Assembly (NCBI RefSeq): GCF_002115725.1
Contig: NZ_JFKD01000004.1
Span: 186,001-250,000, forward strand
Source of the DNA: Marivita cryptomonadis
GTDB taxonomy: Bacteria > Pseudomonadota > Alphaproteobacteria > Rhodobacterales > Rhodobacteraceae
Direction: 5' to 3'
DNA: 64,000 bases
Of this stretch, positions 17,616 through 25,775 are shown piece after piece (the stretch's first letter is position 1; every line of letters starts with the position of its first letter). The notes beneath the pieces were generated by a model, which searched no databases, was not told the origin of the DNA, and saw only the letters and a list, made by a program, of their open reading frames with translations. The translations under genes and the position numbers were made by a program.

Positions 17616-18086
17616 ATGGATACATTCGCCAAATATCTGCTGACAGCGCTGATTTGCATCGTGGCGCTGGGCCAATTCGTGCAGGTGATCACGCGCTACG
17701 TGTTGCAGGTGCCCGTGATGGGGCTGGAAGAGACGATGCTCTATCCGACGCTGTGGCTGTATATTCTGGGCTCTGTCAACGCGTCGCGAGAGAACACGCA
17801 TATCCGCGCCAACGTTCTTGAGATCTTCGTCAAGACAGACCGGGGCCATACAATTCTGGCGATCGTCGGCGAGATGATCAGCCTGATCGTCGGGCTGTGG
17901 CTGTTGTCGTGGGCTTGGGATTATACGCGGTACGCTTGGCGTGTTTGGCGCGAAAGCCCGACGCTTTATATCCCGACATTTTATTCCGACATCGCGCTTC
18001 TGACCGGATTGGCACTGATGATGGTCTACACCGCTTGGCACCTGTGGCGCCACATCCGCAGCCTGCGCACGGGAGAACCGGCATGA
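17616..18086 (+). CDS. TRAP transporter small permease (DctQ type)
   Basis: The 156-residue protein has four predicted membrane segments and the DctQ motif FVQVITRYVLQVPVMGLEE, followed by TLWLYILGSVNASRENTHI. The ATG at 17616 follows GCAGGGGG. Its stop overlaps the start of the large permease (ATGA at 18083). It bridges the binding protein and the large permease in this solute importer. Confidence 0.85.
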   Translation: MDTFAKYLLTALICIVALGQFVQVITRYVLQVPVMGLEETMLYPTLWLYILGSVNASRENTHIRANVLEIFVKTDRGHTILAIVGEMISLIVGLWLLSWAWDYTRYAWRVWRESPTLYIPTFYSDIALLTGLALMMVYTAWHLWRHIRSLRTGEPA

Positions 18087-19393
18087 TCGAGATCGCGCTC
18101 ATTGCCATCGCCATTCTGGTCATCACACTGACACTTGGCGTGCCGCTTCCTTACTGCTTTGGCGCGGCGCTGATGGTGATGTATTTCATCGGCGACGTGA
18201 CGATGAAAGGCATGATGCTCTGGGGGTTCCAGCAATTGGGCAACCCGGTGCTGCTGGCCATCCCATTGTTTGTTCTTGCCGGAACGATCATGTCCGAAAG
18301 CGGCATTGCGGCCTCTTTGCTGCGCTTCGTCAATGCCTTTATCGGCCATGTGCGGGGCGGTCTGGGGGTTGTGGCGGCCGTGTCCTGCGCGGTGATCGGC
18401 GCGATTTCGGGCTCCGGTCTGACCGGCATCGCGGCCATCGGTCCTCTGCTCATCCCCGAGATGGAGAAACGTGGCTATCCGCGTGAATACGCAACCGCCC
18501 TTATCGCCAATTCGTCGATCCTTGGGCTGCTGATCCCGCCCTCGGTGACGATGATTGTCTATGGTTGGGTGACCGACACCTCGATCCTTGCCTGTTTCCT
18601 TGCGACGCTGGGGCCGGGCCTGCTGATCATGTGTTCTTTCTCGGTCATCAACCTGATTATGGCGCGGAAATTCCCGCTTATCCTCGACGACAAGCCGTCG
18701 TTTTCGGAACTTTCGGGCGAAGTCGCCCGCCGTGGTTTCCATGCCTTCCCTGCGCTGCTTATGCCCGTGATCATCCTTGGCGGTATCTACGGGGGTGTAA
18801 TGACCCCGACCGAGGCTGCAGCGGTGGCTGTGATCTATGCGATCCCGGTGGGGTTTCTGATTTACAAAGGCCTGAGGTGGGAGAACTTTCTGTCGGCGGG
18901 CAAGGAAGCTGCAACAGCCGTTGGCGCGATCATGATGATGATCCTGTTCTCGATGATCCTGAGCCAGATGTTCGTCTACGAAAGCATCCCGCAGCAATTG
19001 GTCGAAGGCATCTTTTCCATCACCGAAAACAAGGTGCTGCTGCTGATCATGATCAACATCCTGCTGTTTCTGGTGGGTATGGTGGTCAATGACGTGACCG
19101 CGATCATCCTGATTGCTCCGTTGCTGCTGCCGTTGATGAACGCCATTGGCGTAAGCCCGGTGCAATTCGCCGCGATCATGGGTGTGAACACTGCGATGGG
19201 CGGTGTGACGCCGCCTTATGCGTCGATCCTCTATCTGGGCGCGCGCATCGGCAAGGTGAAGGTCACCAAGGTCATTCCGCCCGCAATGAAACTCATTCTT
19301 TTCGGCTACGTGCCCGTGGTGTTCCTGACCTCGCTCTGGCCAGACCTGTCGCTCTTTTTGCCGCGCTTCTTCGGGTACGACGTCGCGCCCTGA
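18083..19393 (+). CDS. TRAP transporter large permease (DctM type)
   Basis: The 436-residue protein has about 12 membrane segments. DctM hallmarks include AIPLFVLAGTIMSESGIAASLLRF, SGSGLTGIAAIGPLLIPEME and IPPSVTMIVYG. It uses an ion gradient to import an organic acid or amino-acid-like solute. It is coupled to DctQ and followed after 39 bp by the binding-protein gene. Confidence 0.88.
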   Translation: MIEIALIAIAILVITLTLGVPLPYCFGAALMVMYFIGDVTMKGMMLWGFQQLGNPVLLAIPLFVLAGTIMSESGIAASLLRFVNAFIGHVRGGLGVVAAVSCAVIGAISGSGLTGIAAIGPLLIPEMEKRGYPREYATALIANSSILGLLIPPSVTMIVYGWVTDTSILACFLATLGPGLLIMCSFSVINLIMARKFPLILDDKPSFSELSGEVARRGFHAFPALLMPVIILGGIYGGVMTPTEAAAVAVIYAIPVGFLIYKGLRWENFLSAGKEAATAVGAIMMMILFSMILSQMFVYESIPQQLVEGIFSITENKVLLLIMINILLFLVGMVVNDVTAIILIAPLLLPLMNAIGVSPVQFAAIMGVNTAMGGVTPPYASILYLGARIGKVKVTKVIPPAMKLILFGYVPVVFLTSLWPDLSLFLPRFFGYDVAP

Positions 19394-19432
19394 TCACCCC
19401 GAACCCTGACAAACAAACTTGGAGGACCCAAA

Positions 19433-20431
19433 ATGAAACATGTATTCCTGACGACCGCCACGGCCGCGCTCTTGGCTGTTGGCAGCTACGCCAGCGCACA
19501 AGACCTGAAGATGAGCCATGTGCGCCCGCAAGACGCCACGATCGACGTTGAACTGCGCGCCTTTTCCGCCGCTGTGGCCGAAGCCACCGGAGGCGATGTG
19601 AATGTCGAGATCTTCCCGGCATCCGCGCTGGGCGACTACACTACAGTGCAGGAGCGCGTCTCGGTGGGGGCCATCGACATGGCAACCCAACCTGCCGCCA
19701 CTGCCGCAGACCGCCGGATGCAGATCAGCTCGTTCCCGTATCTGGCTGGCAATTGGGGACAGGCCCGCACGGTCTATGGTCCGGGTGGCGTTGTGCGCGA
19801 CGTCATGGCCGAGCTTTATGCCGAGCAGGACATCACCATGCTGGCCGCATACCCGGTCTATTTCGGTGGCATCGCCCTGAATGTCGATAATGCGAACGCA
19901 GGTTCAGTCGACCCCAATGGCATCAAGGTGCGCGTGCCGGGGATCAAGAGTTTCCAGCTGACCGGCGAAGCGCTGGGTTACATTCCGTCGCCGATCCCGT
20001 TCTCTGAGGCATTCACTGCTGTGCAGACCGGCGTTGTCGACGGGGTCATCGGATCGGGTGCTGAAGGCTATTATGCGTCTTTCCGAGACGTCACTAAGAC
20101 CTATATTCCAGCCAACACACATTTCGAAGTCTGGTACATGATCATCTCAAACGAGAGCTTTGCGGGACTGTCCGATGAAGATCAGACAGCACTCATGGAA
20201 CAGGCAGCGGCCTTTGAGGCGACCCGCTGGGAAGTGGCGGAAACAGATCAGGGCCGCAACGAACAGAAGTTGGTCGACGAACTGGGCGCGACTGTGGTTG
20301 CATTGAGCGAGGACGAACTCGCCGCAATGGCCGCGAAAGTGCGCACCGACGTATGGCCTGTCGTACTTGAAGACGTGGGTGCGGATTGGGGACAGTCGAT
20401 CCTCGACAAGATCGCAGCCGCGGGCAACTGA
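19433..20431 (+). CDS. TRAP transporter substrate-binding protein (DctP type)
   Basis: The 332-residue periplasmic protein has a signal peptide ending in YASAQ and begins DLKMSHVRPQDATIDVELRA. Later it has VRVPGIKSFQLTGEALG, where the Arg normally clamps the substrate carboxylate, and PIPFSEAFTAVQTGVVDGV. Substrate is unknown. Association with a D-amino-acid-type dehydrogenase suggests an amino acid, imino acid or betaine. Confidence 0.87.
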   Translation: MKHVFLTTATAALLAVGSYASAQDLKMSHVRPQDATIDVELRAFSAAVAEATGGDVNVEIFPASALGDYTTVQERVSVGAIDMATQPAATAADRRMQISSFPYLAGNWGQARTVYGPGGVVRDVMAELYAEQDITMLAAYPVYFGGIALNVDNANAGSVDPNGIKVRVPGIKSFQLTGEALGYIPSPIPFSEAFTAVQTGVVDGVIGSGAEGYYASFRDVTKTYIPANTHFEVWYMIISNESFAGLSDEDQTALMEQAAAFEATRWEVAETDQGRNEQKLVDELGATVVALSEDELAAMAAKVRTDVWPVVLEDVGADWGQSILDKIAAAGN

Positions 20432-20442
20432 TACGGCATATG

Positions 20443-20465
20443 TCGGGGCGGTGCCGCCGCCCCGA
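20443..20465 (+). promoter_or_regulatory. Stem-loop after the TRAP binding-protein gene
   Basis: TCGGGGCGG (20443-20451) and CCGCCCCGA (20457-20465) form a 9-bp GC-rich stem with a 5-base loop, 11 bp past the dctP stop. There is no T-tract. It probably protects the transporter message from 3' decay or lowers read-through into the dehydrogenase genes. Confidence 0.55.
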
Positions 20466-20483
20466 TCCAACCAAGGCGGATCC

Positions 20484-21584
20484 GTGGACACAGATTATGC
20501 GATCATCGGAGGCGGCGTTGTCGGCCTTTCGGTCGCGTGGGGCTTGCTCCGGCGCGGACGGACCGTCACCGTGCTTGATGGTGACGACGGGTCGTTCCGC
20601 GCCAGTCGTGGCAATTTCGGTCTGGTCTGGGTTCAATCCAAGGGCATGAAGCAGCCGCGCTATGCGCAATGGTCGCAGCGCTCCGCAGCGATGTGGGCAG
20701 ATTTCGCAAACGAACTTGGGGACAACACCGGAACCGCCGTCCCGTTGGAGCAGAAAGGCGGGTATGATCTGCATTTCTCAGAAGAAACTCTGCAGGCGAC
20801 CGTTGCACAATACGAGGCGCTGAAGGCGAAGCTGGATGGCGACTATCCTTTCGAAGTCTTGGGCCACAACGCCCTGCGTAAGGAAGAGCCGCATATCGGA
20901 CCCAAGGTTGTGGGGGCCATCCTGCACCATCAGGATGGCCACGCGAATCCGCTTAATCTGTTGATGGCGTTGGCTGCGGATGTGCGGCGCATGGGCGGGC
21001 GTGTCCTGACGGGCAAGACTGTAACCGATGTCAGCAAACCCGATGCGTTCCGGATCGACTGTGCTGACGGAACGACGCTCGATGCAGACCGCGTGGTACT
21101 ATCTGCGGGATTGGGGGCCATGCAACTTGGGCCGAAACTAGGGTTCAAGGCGCCGATCCGCCCGCAGCGCGGGCAGGTTCTGATCACCGAAAAACTGCCC
21201 AAACTGATCAACCGCCCATCGCTGATCGCCAGACAGGTGGACGAAGGTGGCATTCAGATCGGAGCGACCAACGAAGAGGTTGGCTTTGACGACCGTGTAA
21301 CGCAACCGGGGCTTTCGGGCCTCGCCGCCGAAGCGATCGCCGCCTATCCGGCGCTGGCAAAGGCGCAGCTTGTCCGGTCGTGGGGCGCGTTGCGCGTGTT
21401 GTCGCCGGATGGGCTGCCGATCTATCAGGAAAGCACCGAAATGCCGGGGGCATTCCTTGTCACATGCCACAGCGGCATCACCCTTGCTGCGGTGCATGCC
21501 CGCGTCTTGCCCGACTGGCTCGAGGGCACCGATGCCGCGCCCGATCTGGAGGTGTTCAGTGAAGCCCGTTTCGCCGTTTCTTGA
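20484..21584 (+). CDS. FAD-dependent amine/imino-acid dehydrogenase, beta-type (DAO family) subunit
   Basis: The 366-residue DadA/OoxB/HcnC-like FAD oxidoreductase starts at GTG 20484. The dinucleotide-binding motif IIGGGVVGLSVAWGLL is at the N-terminus and the C-terminus holds LPIYQESTEMPGAFLVTCHSG. The next two genes are the small [2Fe-2S] and large FAD subunits of the same complex type, as in opine oxidases, HcnABC and D-hydroxyproline dehydrogenase. The substrate oxidised here is unknown. The TRAP system next to it presumably imports it. Confidence 0.82.
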   Translation: MDTDYAIIGGGVVGLSVAWGLLRRGRTVTVLDGDDGSFRASRGNFGLVWVQSKGMKQPRYAQWSQRSAAMWADFANELGDNTGTAVPLEQKGGYDLHFSEETLQATVAQYEALKAKLDGDYPFEVLGHNALRKEEPHIGPKVVGAILHHQDGHANPLNLLMALAADVRRMGGRVLTGKTVTDVSKPDAFRIDCADGTTLDADRVVLSAGLGAMQLGPKLGFKAPIRPQRGQVLITEKLPKLINRPSLIARQVDEGGIQIGATNEEVGFDDRVTQPGLSGLAAEAIAAYPALAKAQLVRSWGALRVLSPDGLPIYQESTEMPGAFLVTCHSGITLAAVHARVLPDWLEGTDAAPDLEVFSEARFAVS

Positions 21585-21867
21585 GTTGGACGACACGCCA
21601 CGCGCAGAGGTGACGTTCGATGGTGCGCCACTGCGCCTACCGGAGGGGGCAAACCTCGCTGCGGCGCTTCTGGCTGCAGGGATTGACGTCTTCCGCAACA
21701 CGCCCGTTTCCGGTGCGCCGCGTGGGCCGTTCTGCATGATGGGGGCGTGTTTCGACTGTCTGGTCGAGATCGACGGCGTGGTGCGTCAGGCCTGTATGAT
21801 CGAAGTCTCACCGGGTTTGCAGATCCATAGGCCTCATGCGCAGGAGGCGGATGATGTCCAAGCGTGA
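21559..21867 (+). CDS. [2Fe-2S] small subunit of the three-part dehydrogenase
   Basis: The 102-residue protein starts at GTG 21559 behind GGAGG, inside the end of the FAD subunit gene (26-bp overlap). It contains a ferredoxin-like cluster segment GPFCMMGACFDCLVEIDG with a further Cys in RQACMIEV, and AALLAAGIDVFRNTP upstream of it. This matches the HcnA/OoxA-N-terminal type of (2Fe-2S)-binding subunit. Confidence 0.8.
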   Translation: MKPVSPFLELDDTPRAEVTFDGAPLRLPEGANLAAALLAAGIDVFRNTPVSGAPRGPFCMMGACFDCLVEIDGVVRQACMIEVSPGLQIHRPHAQEADDVQA

Positions 21868-23248
21868 TCTGGTGGTGATTGGCGCGGGTCCGGCGGGAAT
21901 GGCGGCAGCTGCGATGGCAGCGGATCTGGGTCTGACGGTGGCCGTGCTGGACGAGCAACCCCGTGCCGGCGGTCAGATTTACCGTGATGTCGACCGGGTG
22001 CCCAAGGGGCGCGGTCGAATCCTTGGAAAGGACTATACCGACGGCGCGTCTTTGACCGCTGGACTGCGCCACGATAGGATCGACCACGTCGCTGGCGCCG
22101 TTGTCTGGGCCATCGAAGACGGGTTCTGCATTTCATACACCAAGGACGGGCGCGGTGCGCAGGTCACCGCCGAGCGCATCGTATTGGCCACGGGCGCATT
22201 GGAACGGCCAATGCCTATTCCGGGGTGGACCCTTCCCGGTGTCATGACTGCTGGTGCCGGTCAGATCCTGCTCAAACAATCGGGAATTCTCGCGCGCAAC
22301 GCGGTGCTGGTCGGATCGGGGCCTCTGCTTTATCTTTTGGCGGCGCAAATGGTGCGGGCGGGCACCCCGCCTTTGGCCATGGTCGAGACCCAGACCCGTC
22401 GCGACCTGATCGGTGCGGCGAGACATCTTGGCGGCGCGCTGCGCGGCTGGCGGTATCTGCTGAAGGGCCTTGGTCTGCTGGCCGAAATCACACGCGCACG
22501 GGTTCCGCGCTATACCGGCGCGCAAAATCTGCGCATCGAAGGCACCGATCGGGCAAAGGCCGTGACCTTTTCCGCGCGTGGCACGTCACATCGCATCGCT
22601 TGTAACACGGTCTTCCTGCACCACGGAGTTGTGCCTAACACACAAGCGGCGCGATCTGTTGGGGTGGTACATGACTGGGATGCCGGGCAGGCGTGTTTTG
22701 CGCCACGGCTGGATCAATGGGGCGGCAACTCGGTCGCTGGTCTGTTCATTGTAGGGGACGGGGCTGGGATCGGCGGCGCGAGAGCCGCTGAACTGGCTGG
22801 GCGGTTGGCAGCGTTAAAGGTTGCCGAGGAGCTGGGACGCCTGTCCAGTGCCGAGCGTGATCGAAAGGCCGAACCGATACGATCGGCCTTGTACGGCGAA
22901 TTGGCGGCGCGGCCCTTTCTGGACGCGGCTTACCCGCCCTGTTCCGAGACACTCTTGCCCGCCGACAGCACTGTGATCTGCCGATGTGAAGAGGTCACAG
23001 CCGGGGATATTCGCCACTACGCCAAACTTGGGTGTCTTGGTCCGAACCAGACCAAGGCCTTTGGCCGCGCCGGCATGGGTCCTTGTCAGGGCCGCTATTG
23101 CGGGTTGACCGTGACAGCGCTTTTGGCTGACGCCAACGGACAAACGCCTGACGCGACCGGGTACTACCGTATCCGGCCACCTTTGAAGCCCGTAACGCTG
23201 GGTGAATTGGCGTCGATGGAGCACGTTGCACCGGATGCGGCGGAATAG
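21854..23248 (+). CDS. FAD/NAD(P)-binding large subunit with BFD-like [2Fe-2S] domain
   Basis: The protein is about 464 residues. The N-terminal VVIGAGPAGMAAAAMAADLG motif binds FAD, and a second nucleotide motif VLVGSGPLLYLLAAQ is mid-protein. The C-terminus has a BFD-type cluster, CRCEEVTAGDI with GPCQGRYCG further on. This arrangement is that of HcnB/OoxA and HypX-like alpha subunits. ATG at 21854 is preferred to 21851 because AGGAGG then has normal spacing. It overlaps the small-subunit gene by 14 bp. Confidence 0.82.
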   Translation: MSKRDLVVIGAGPAGMAAAAMAADLGLTVAVLDEQPRAGGQIYRDVDRVPKGRGRILGKDYTDGASLTAGLRHDRIDHVAGAVVWAIEDGFCISYTKDGRGAQVTAERIVLATGALERPMPIPGWTLPGVMTAGAGQILLKQSGILARNAVLVGSGPLLYLLAAQMVRAGTPPLAMVETQTRRDLIGAARHLGGALRGWRYLLKGLGLLAEITRARVPRYTGAQNLRIEGTDRAKAVTFSARGTSHRIACNTVFLHHGVVPNTQAARSVGVVHDWDAGQACFAPRLDQWGGNSVAGLFIVGDGAGIGGARAAELAGRLAALKVAEELGRLSSAERDRKAEPIRSALYGELAARPFLDAAYPPCSETLLPADSTVICRCEEVTAGDIRHYAKLGCLGPNQTKAFGRAGMGPCQGRYCGLTVTALLADANGQTPDATGYYRIRPPLKPVTLGELASMEHVAPDAAE

Positions 23249-23345
23249 GCGACGGATCAGCCCTGTGGCTATCGGTTTAAGGATTGTGATGTGTGGGGTT
23301 GGGCTTTAGCCTTTCCAACACGATTTCGCATAGAAAAGTGACCGA

Positions 23346-24137
23346 ATGACCCAGTTTCAAGACCGATACCTCTTTGCCGTCAACCTGTGTCACGACGCAG
23401 GGGATGAGGCGCTTTCGTACTTCAAGGATCGGGGCAATCTTGCCGTTGACCAGAAGGGCACTCAGGATTGGGTCAGTGAAGCGGATCGAAATGTCGAACT
23501 GTTGATCCGTGCGCGGTTGGCCGAGGCGTGGCCGGATGATGGGGTTTACGGTGAAGAACATGATCCCAAGCCGGGAACCAGCGGGTTCGACTGGGTGATC
23601 GATCCCATCGACGGCACTACGAATTTCGTCAACGGTATCCCGTCATGGACAATCGTCTTGGCTGGTGTGGTCAAAGGTCGAACAGAGCTCGGGGTTATTC
23701 GCGACCCGAATGTCGGCGAAACCTATAAGGCTCTGCGCGGTATGGGCGCGCATTTGAACGATGTCCGGATGCAGGTCGCTTCTGGCACGCCGTTGTCCAG
23801 TGGAACCGTCTCGGTGGGATATTCGAACCGAGTGGAGGCCACAAACGTGATCCCGGTGATCGCCGACCTGATCGGCCATGGGGCAATGTATCACCGCAAT
23901 GCAAGTGGTGCCTTGTCCATTGCCTATGTCGCGGCGGGACGGCTTCTGGGTTACATGGAAGAACACATGAACGCGTGGGATTGTCTGGCAGGCCAGCTTT
24001 TGGTCGAAGAGGCTGGCGGACAGGTCGAGTTACAAGATGCCAATGCGATGATCCGTGATGGCGGGCGTGTGGTGGTGGGGACGCCTGATGTGTTCGACAC
24101 ATTGGTAAACATCGCGGATCGCGCCTGGAACGGCTGA
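23346..24137 (+). CDS. Inositol-monophosphatase-family phosphatase
   Basis: The 263-residue protein has the IMPase/SuhB/CysQ core. Metal ligands are in YGEEHD (Glu70/71) and DPIDGTTNF (Asp86, Asp89), and WDCLAGQLLVEEAGG supplies the C-terminal Asp. Candidate substrates are inositol phosphate, histidinol phosphate, PAP or fructose bisphosphate. It converges on the minus-strand importer cluster at 24147-31221, whose genes also relate to phosphorus compounds. Confidence 0.82.
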   Translation: MTQFQDRYLFAVNLCHDAGDEALSYFKDRGNLAVDQKGTQDWVSEADRNVELLIRARLAEAWPDDGVYGEEHDPKPGTSGFDWVIDPIDGTTNFVNGIPSWTIVLAGVVKGRTELGVIRDPNVGETYKALRGMGAHLNDVRMQVASGTPLSSGTVSVGYSNRVEATNVIPVIADLIGHGAMYHRNASGALSIAYVAAGRLLGYMEEHMNAWDCLAGQLLVEEAGGQVELQDANAMIRDGGRVVVGTPDVFDTLVNIADRAWNG

Positions 24138-24146
24138 CGGAACAGG

Positions 24147-24713
24147 TCAGGCGATCGGTTTCCAGCCGTGATCTGGACGAAGGGACGTCAGATCAGCGGT
24201 CCAGTAATGCCCCTGTCCCGGTTGATCGTGGGCGCGGTCGATGGCCAATCCTTGAAGCTGGCAATAGAGCAGGGTGCCGACAGCGCCATGTGTGGCAATG
24301 GCCAGATCGCCGCCGGTGTGTTGTGAGGCGATGTCTTGAACCGCGCGAACGATCCGCGCTTGGGCGTCAGTGGCGGTTTCCCAGCCGTTGAAGCTAGTAT
24401 TGGGGTTGGCAAAGAAGGCATTGGCGGCAGCCTCAAACTGTGGCGGCGGAAGAAAGCCGGTTGCGCGTCGGTCGTTCTCGCCAAGGCGTGCATCCACGGC
24501 GATGGGCAAATCACGAGATCTGGCAAGAATGTCTGCCGTGTCGCGCGCCTTTGTTTCGGCACTGGACCAGATATGCGTGACTGCCGCCATCTGATCGGAC
24601 GCGGCAAAAAGGGCGGCGCGATGTCGACCTGTTTCGTTCAACCCCCAATCATGAACGGGCACTTCTGGATCAATCGTGACCTCTGGATGCGTGATGATCA
24701 AAAGGCGTGGCAT
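24147..24713 (-). CDS. Histidine-phosphatase-family protein with degenerate RHG motif
   Basis: The 188-residue protein resembles the phosphoglycerate-mutase-like (CobC/SixA/PhoE) branch. The usual LIRHGE is replaced by IITHPE, so the catalytic His9 is kept while the preceding Arg becomes Thr8 and the Gly becomes Pro10. The second His is kept in IATHGAVG (His142), and SSAETKARDTA carries the second Arg. The ATG directly abuts the stop of the upstream ABC ATPase gene (TAGATG). Function may be a phosphatase with altered phosphate binding. The substrate is unknown. Confidence 0.75.
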   Translation of the reverse strand: MPRLLIITHPEVTIDPEVPVHDWGLNETGRHRAALFAASDQMAAVTHIWSSAETKARDTADILARSRDLPIAVDARLGENDRRATGFLPPPQFEAAANAFFANPNTSFNGWETATDAQARIVRAVQDIASQHTGGDLAIATHGAVGTLLYCQLQGLAIDRAHDQPGQGHYWTADLTSLRPDHGWKPIA

Positions 24714-25775
24714 CTATTCGGGCAAAAGTACCGGGCCCTTTGCGGCAAACCCCATCCGCACTTCGGTCCCCGGTTCAAGAGGCGTGTCGACGTTTTCATG
24801 CACGGCGAAGACCTGACCGAATTCACCTGTGAGCGTGTACTCCATGCGCACACCGACATAGGTTGCCTTGGCGACGGTGGCTGGCACACCGTCACCTGCA
24901 TCGATCACCAGACGTGACGGTCGCACGGCGATAGTGGCCGCACCGGGTGACAGGCCGCGCGAGGGCAGGGTGTGGCGATAGCCCTCGATCTCGATGGTGG
25001 CCATGTGTCCATCGACTGAGATGATATTGCAGGCGAGCAGGTTCGCCTCGCCAATGAAGTCGGCAACGAACCGGTCATTGGGCGCATCGTAAAGCTGCCG
25101 GGGCGTTCCCATTTGTGCAATGGCGGCATTGCGCATCACGACAATTTCGTCCGAGACGGCCAGTGCCTCTTCCTGATCGTGGGTGACATAAACCACGGTC
25201 AGACCGAGGTCTTTCTGGATCGCGCGGATGTCTTCGCGGACTTGGCGGCGCAGTTTTGCGTCGAGGTTAGAGAGTGGTTCGTCGAAGAGAAGTACCTGCG
25301 GTTCCAGAACCAGCGCGCGGGCAACGGCCACGCGCTGTTGCTGTCCGCCGGACAGTTCGGAGGGCAGGCGGGTGTCAAATCCTTTAAGCCCCACCAGGTC
25401 CAGCCCTGTCAGCGCCCGGCTGCGGGCCTCATCCTTGGCAAAACCGGAAAAGGTGAGGCCGTACATGACGTTCTCCAACACCGTCATATGTGGAAACAAC
25501 GCGTAGGACTGAAACACCATCGACACGTCACGGTCCGTTGCGGGCAGCTTGGTCACGTCGCGGTCGCCAATCAGGATCTTGCCCGAAGTCGCCATCTCAA
25601 GGCCTGCGATCATCCGCAATGTCGTTGTCTTGCCGCAGCCGGACGGGCCAAGCAGGGTTACGAGTTTCCCGGCTTCGACATGCAGGTCGATATTGTCGAC
25701 GGCGCGGACATCTTTGCCAAAGACTTTTGAGACGCCGTCAAAGCGGACAGGTGCGGCTTTCGATTGAATCGTCAT
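24714..25775 (-). CDS. ABC transporter ATP-binding protein (AfuC/FbpC/PotA type)
   Basis: The 353-residue ATPase has Walker A LLGPSGCGKTT, signature [15 protein letters not shown], Walker [12 protein letters not shown] and the switch HDQEEALAVSDEI, then a C-terminal TOBE-like regulatory domain. Its start overlaps the end of the permease gene (ATGA). It energises the import system encoded by the two genes upstream. Confidence 0.85.
   Translation of the reverse strand: MTIQSKAAPVRFDGVSKVFGKDVRAVDNIDLHVEAGKLVTLLGPSGCGKTTTLRMIAGLEMATSGKILIGDRDVTKLPATDRDVSMVFQSYALFPHMTVLENVMYGLTFSGFAKDEARSRALTGLDLVGLKGFDTRLPSELSGGQQQRVAVARALVLEPQVLLFDEPLSNLDAKLRRQVREDIRAIQKDLGLTVVYVTHDQEEALAVSDEIVVMRNAAIAQMGTPRQLYDAPNDRFVADFIGEANLLACNIISVDGHMATIEIEGYRHTLPSRGLSPGAATIAVRPSRLVIDAGDGVPATVAKATYVGVRMEYTLTGEFGQVFAVHENVDTPLEPGTEVRMGFAAKGPVLLPE

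Noticed and set aside
18026..19165. 379-residue antisense ORF over the TRAP permease
   Set aside because: Rich in His, Gln and Arg, with no motif. It mirrors codons of a membrane protein.
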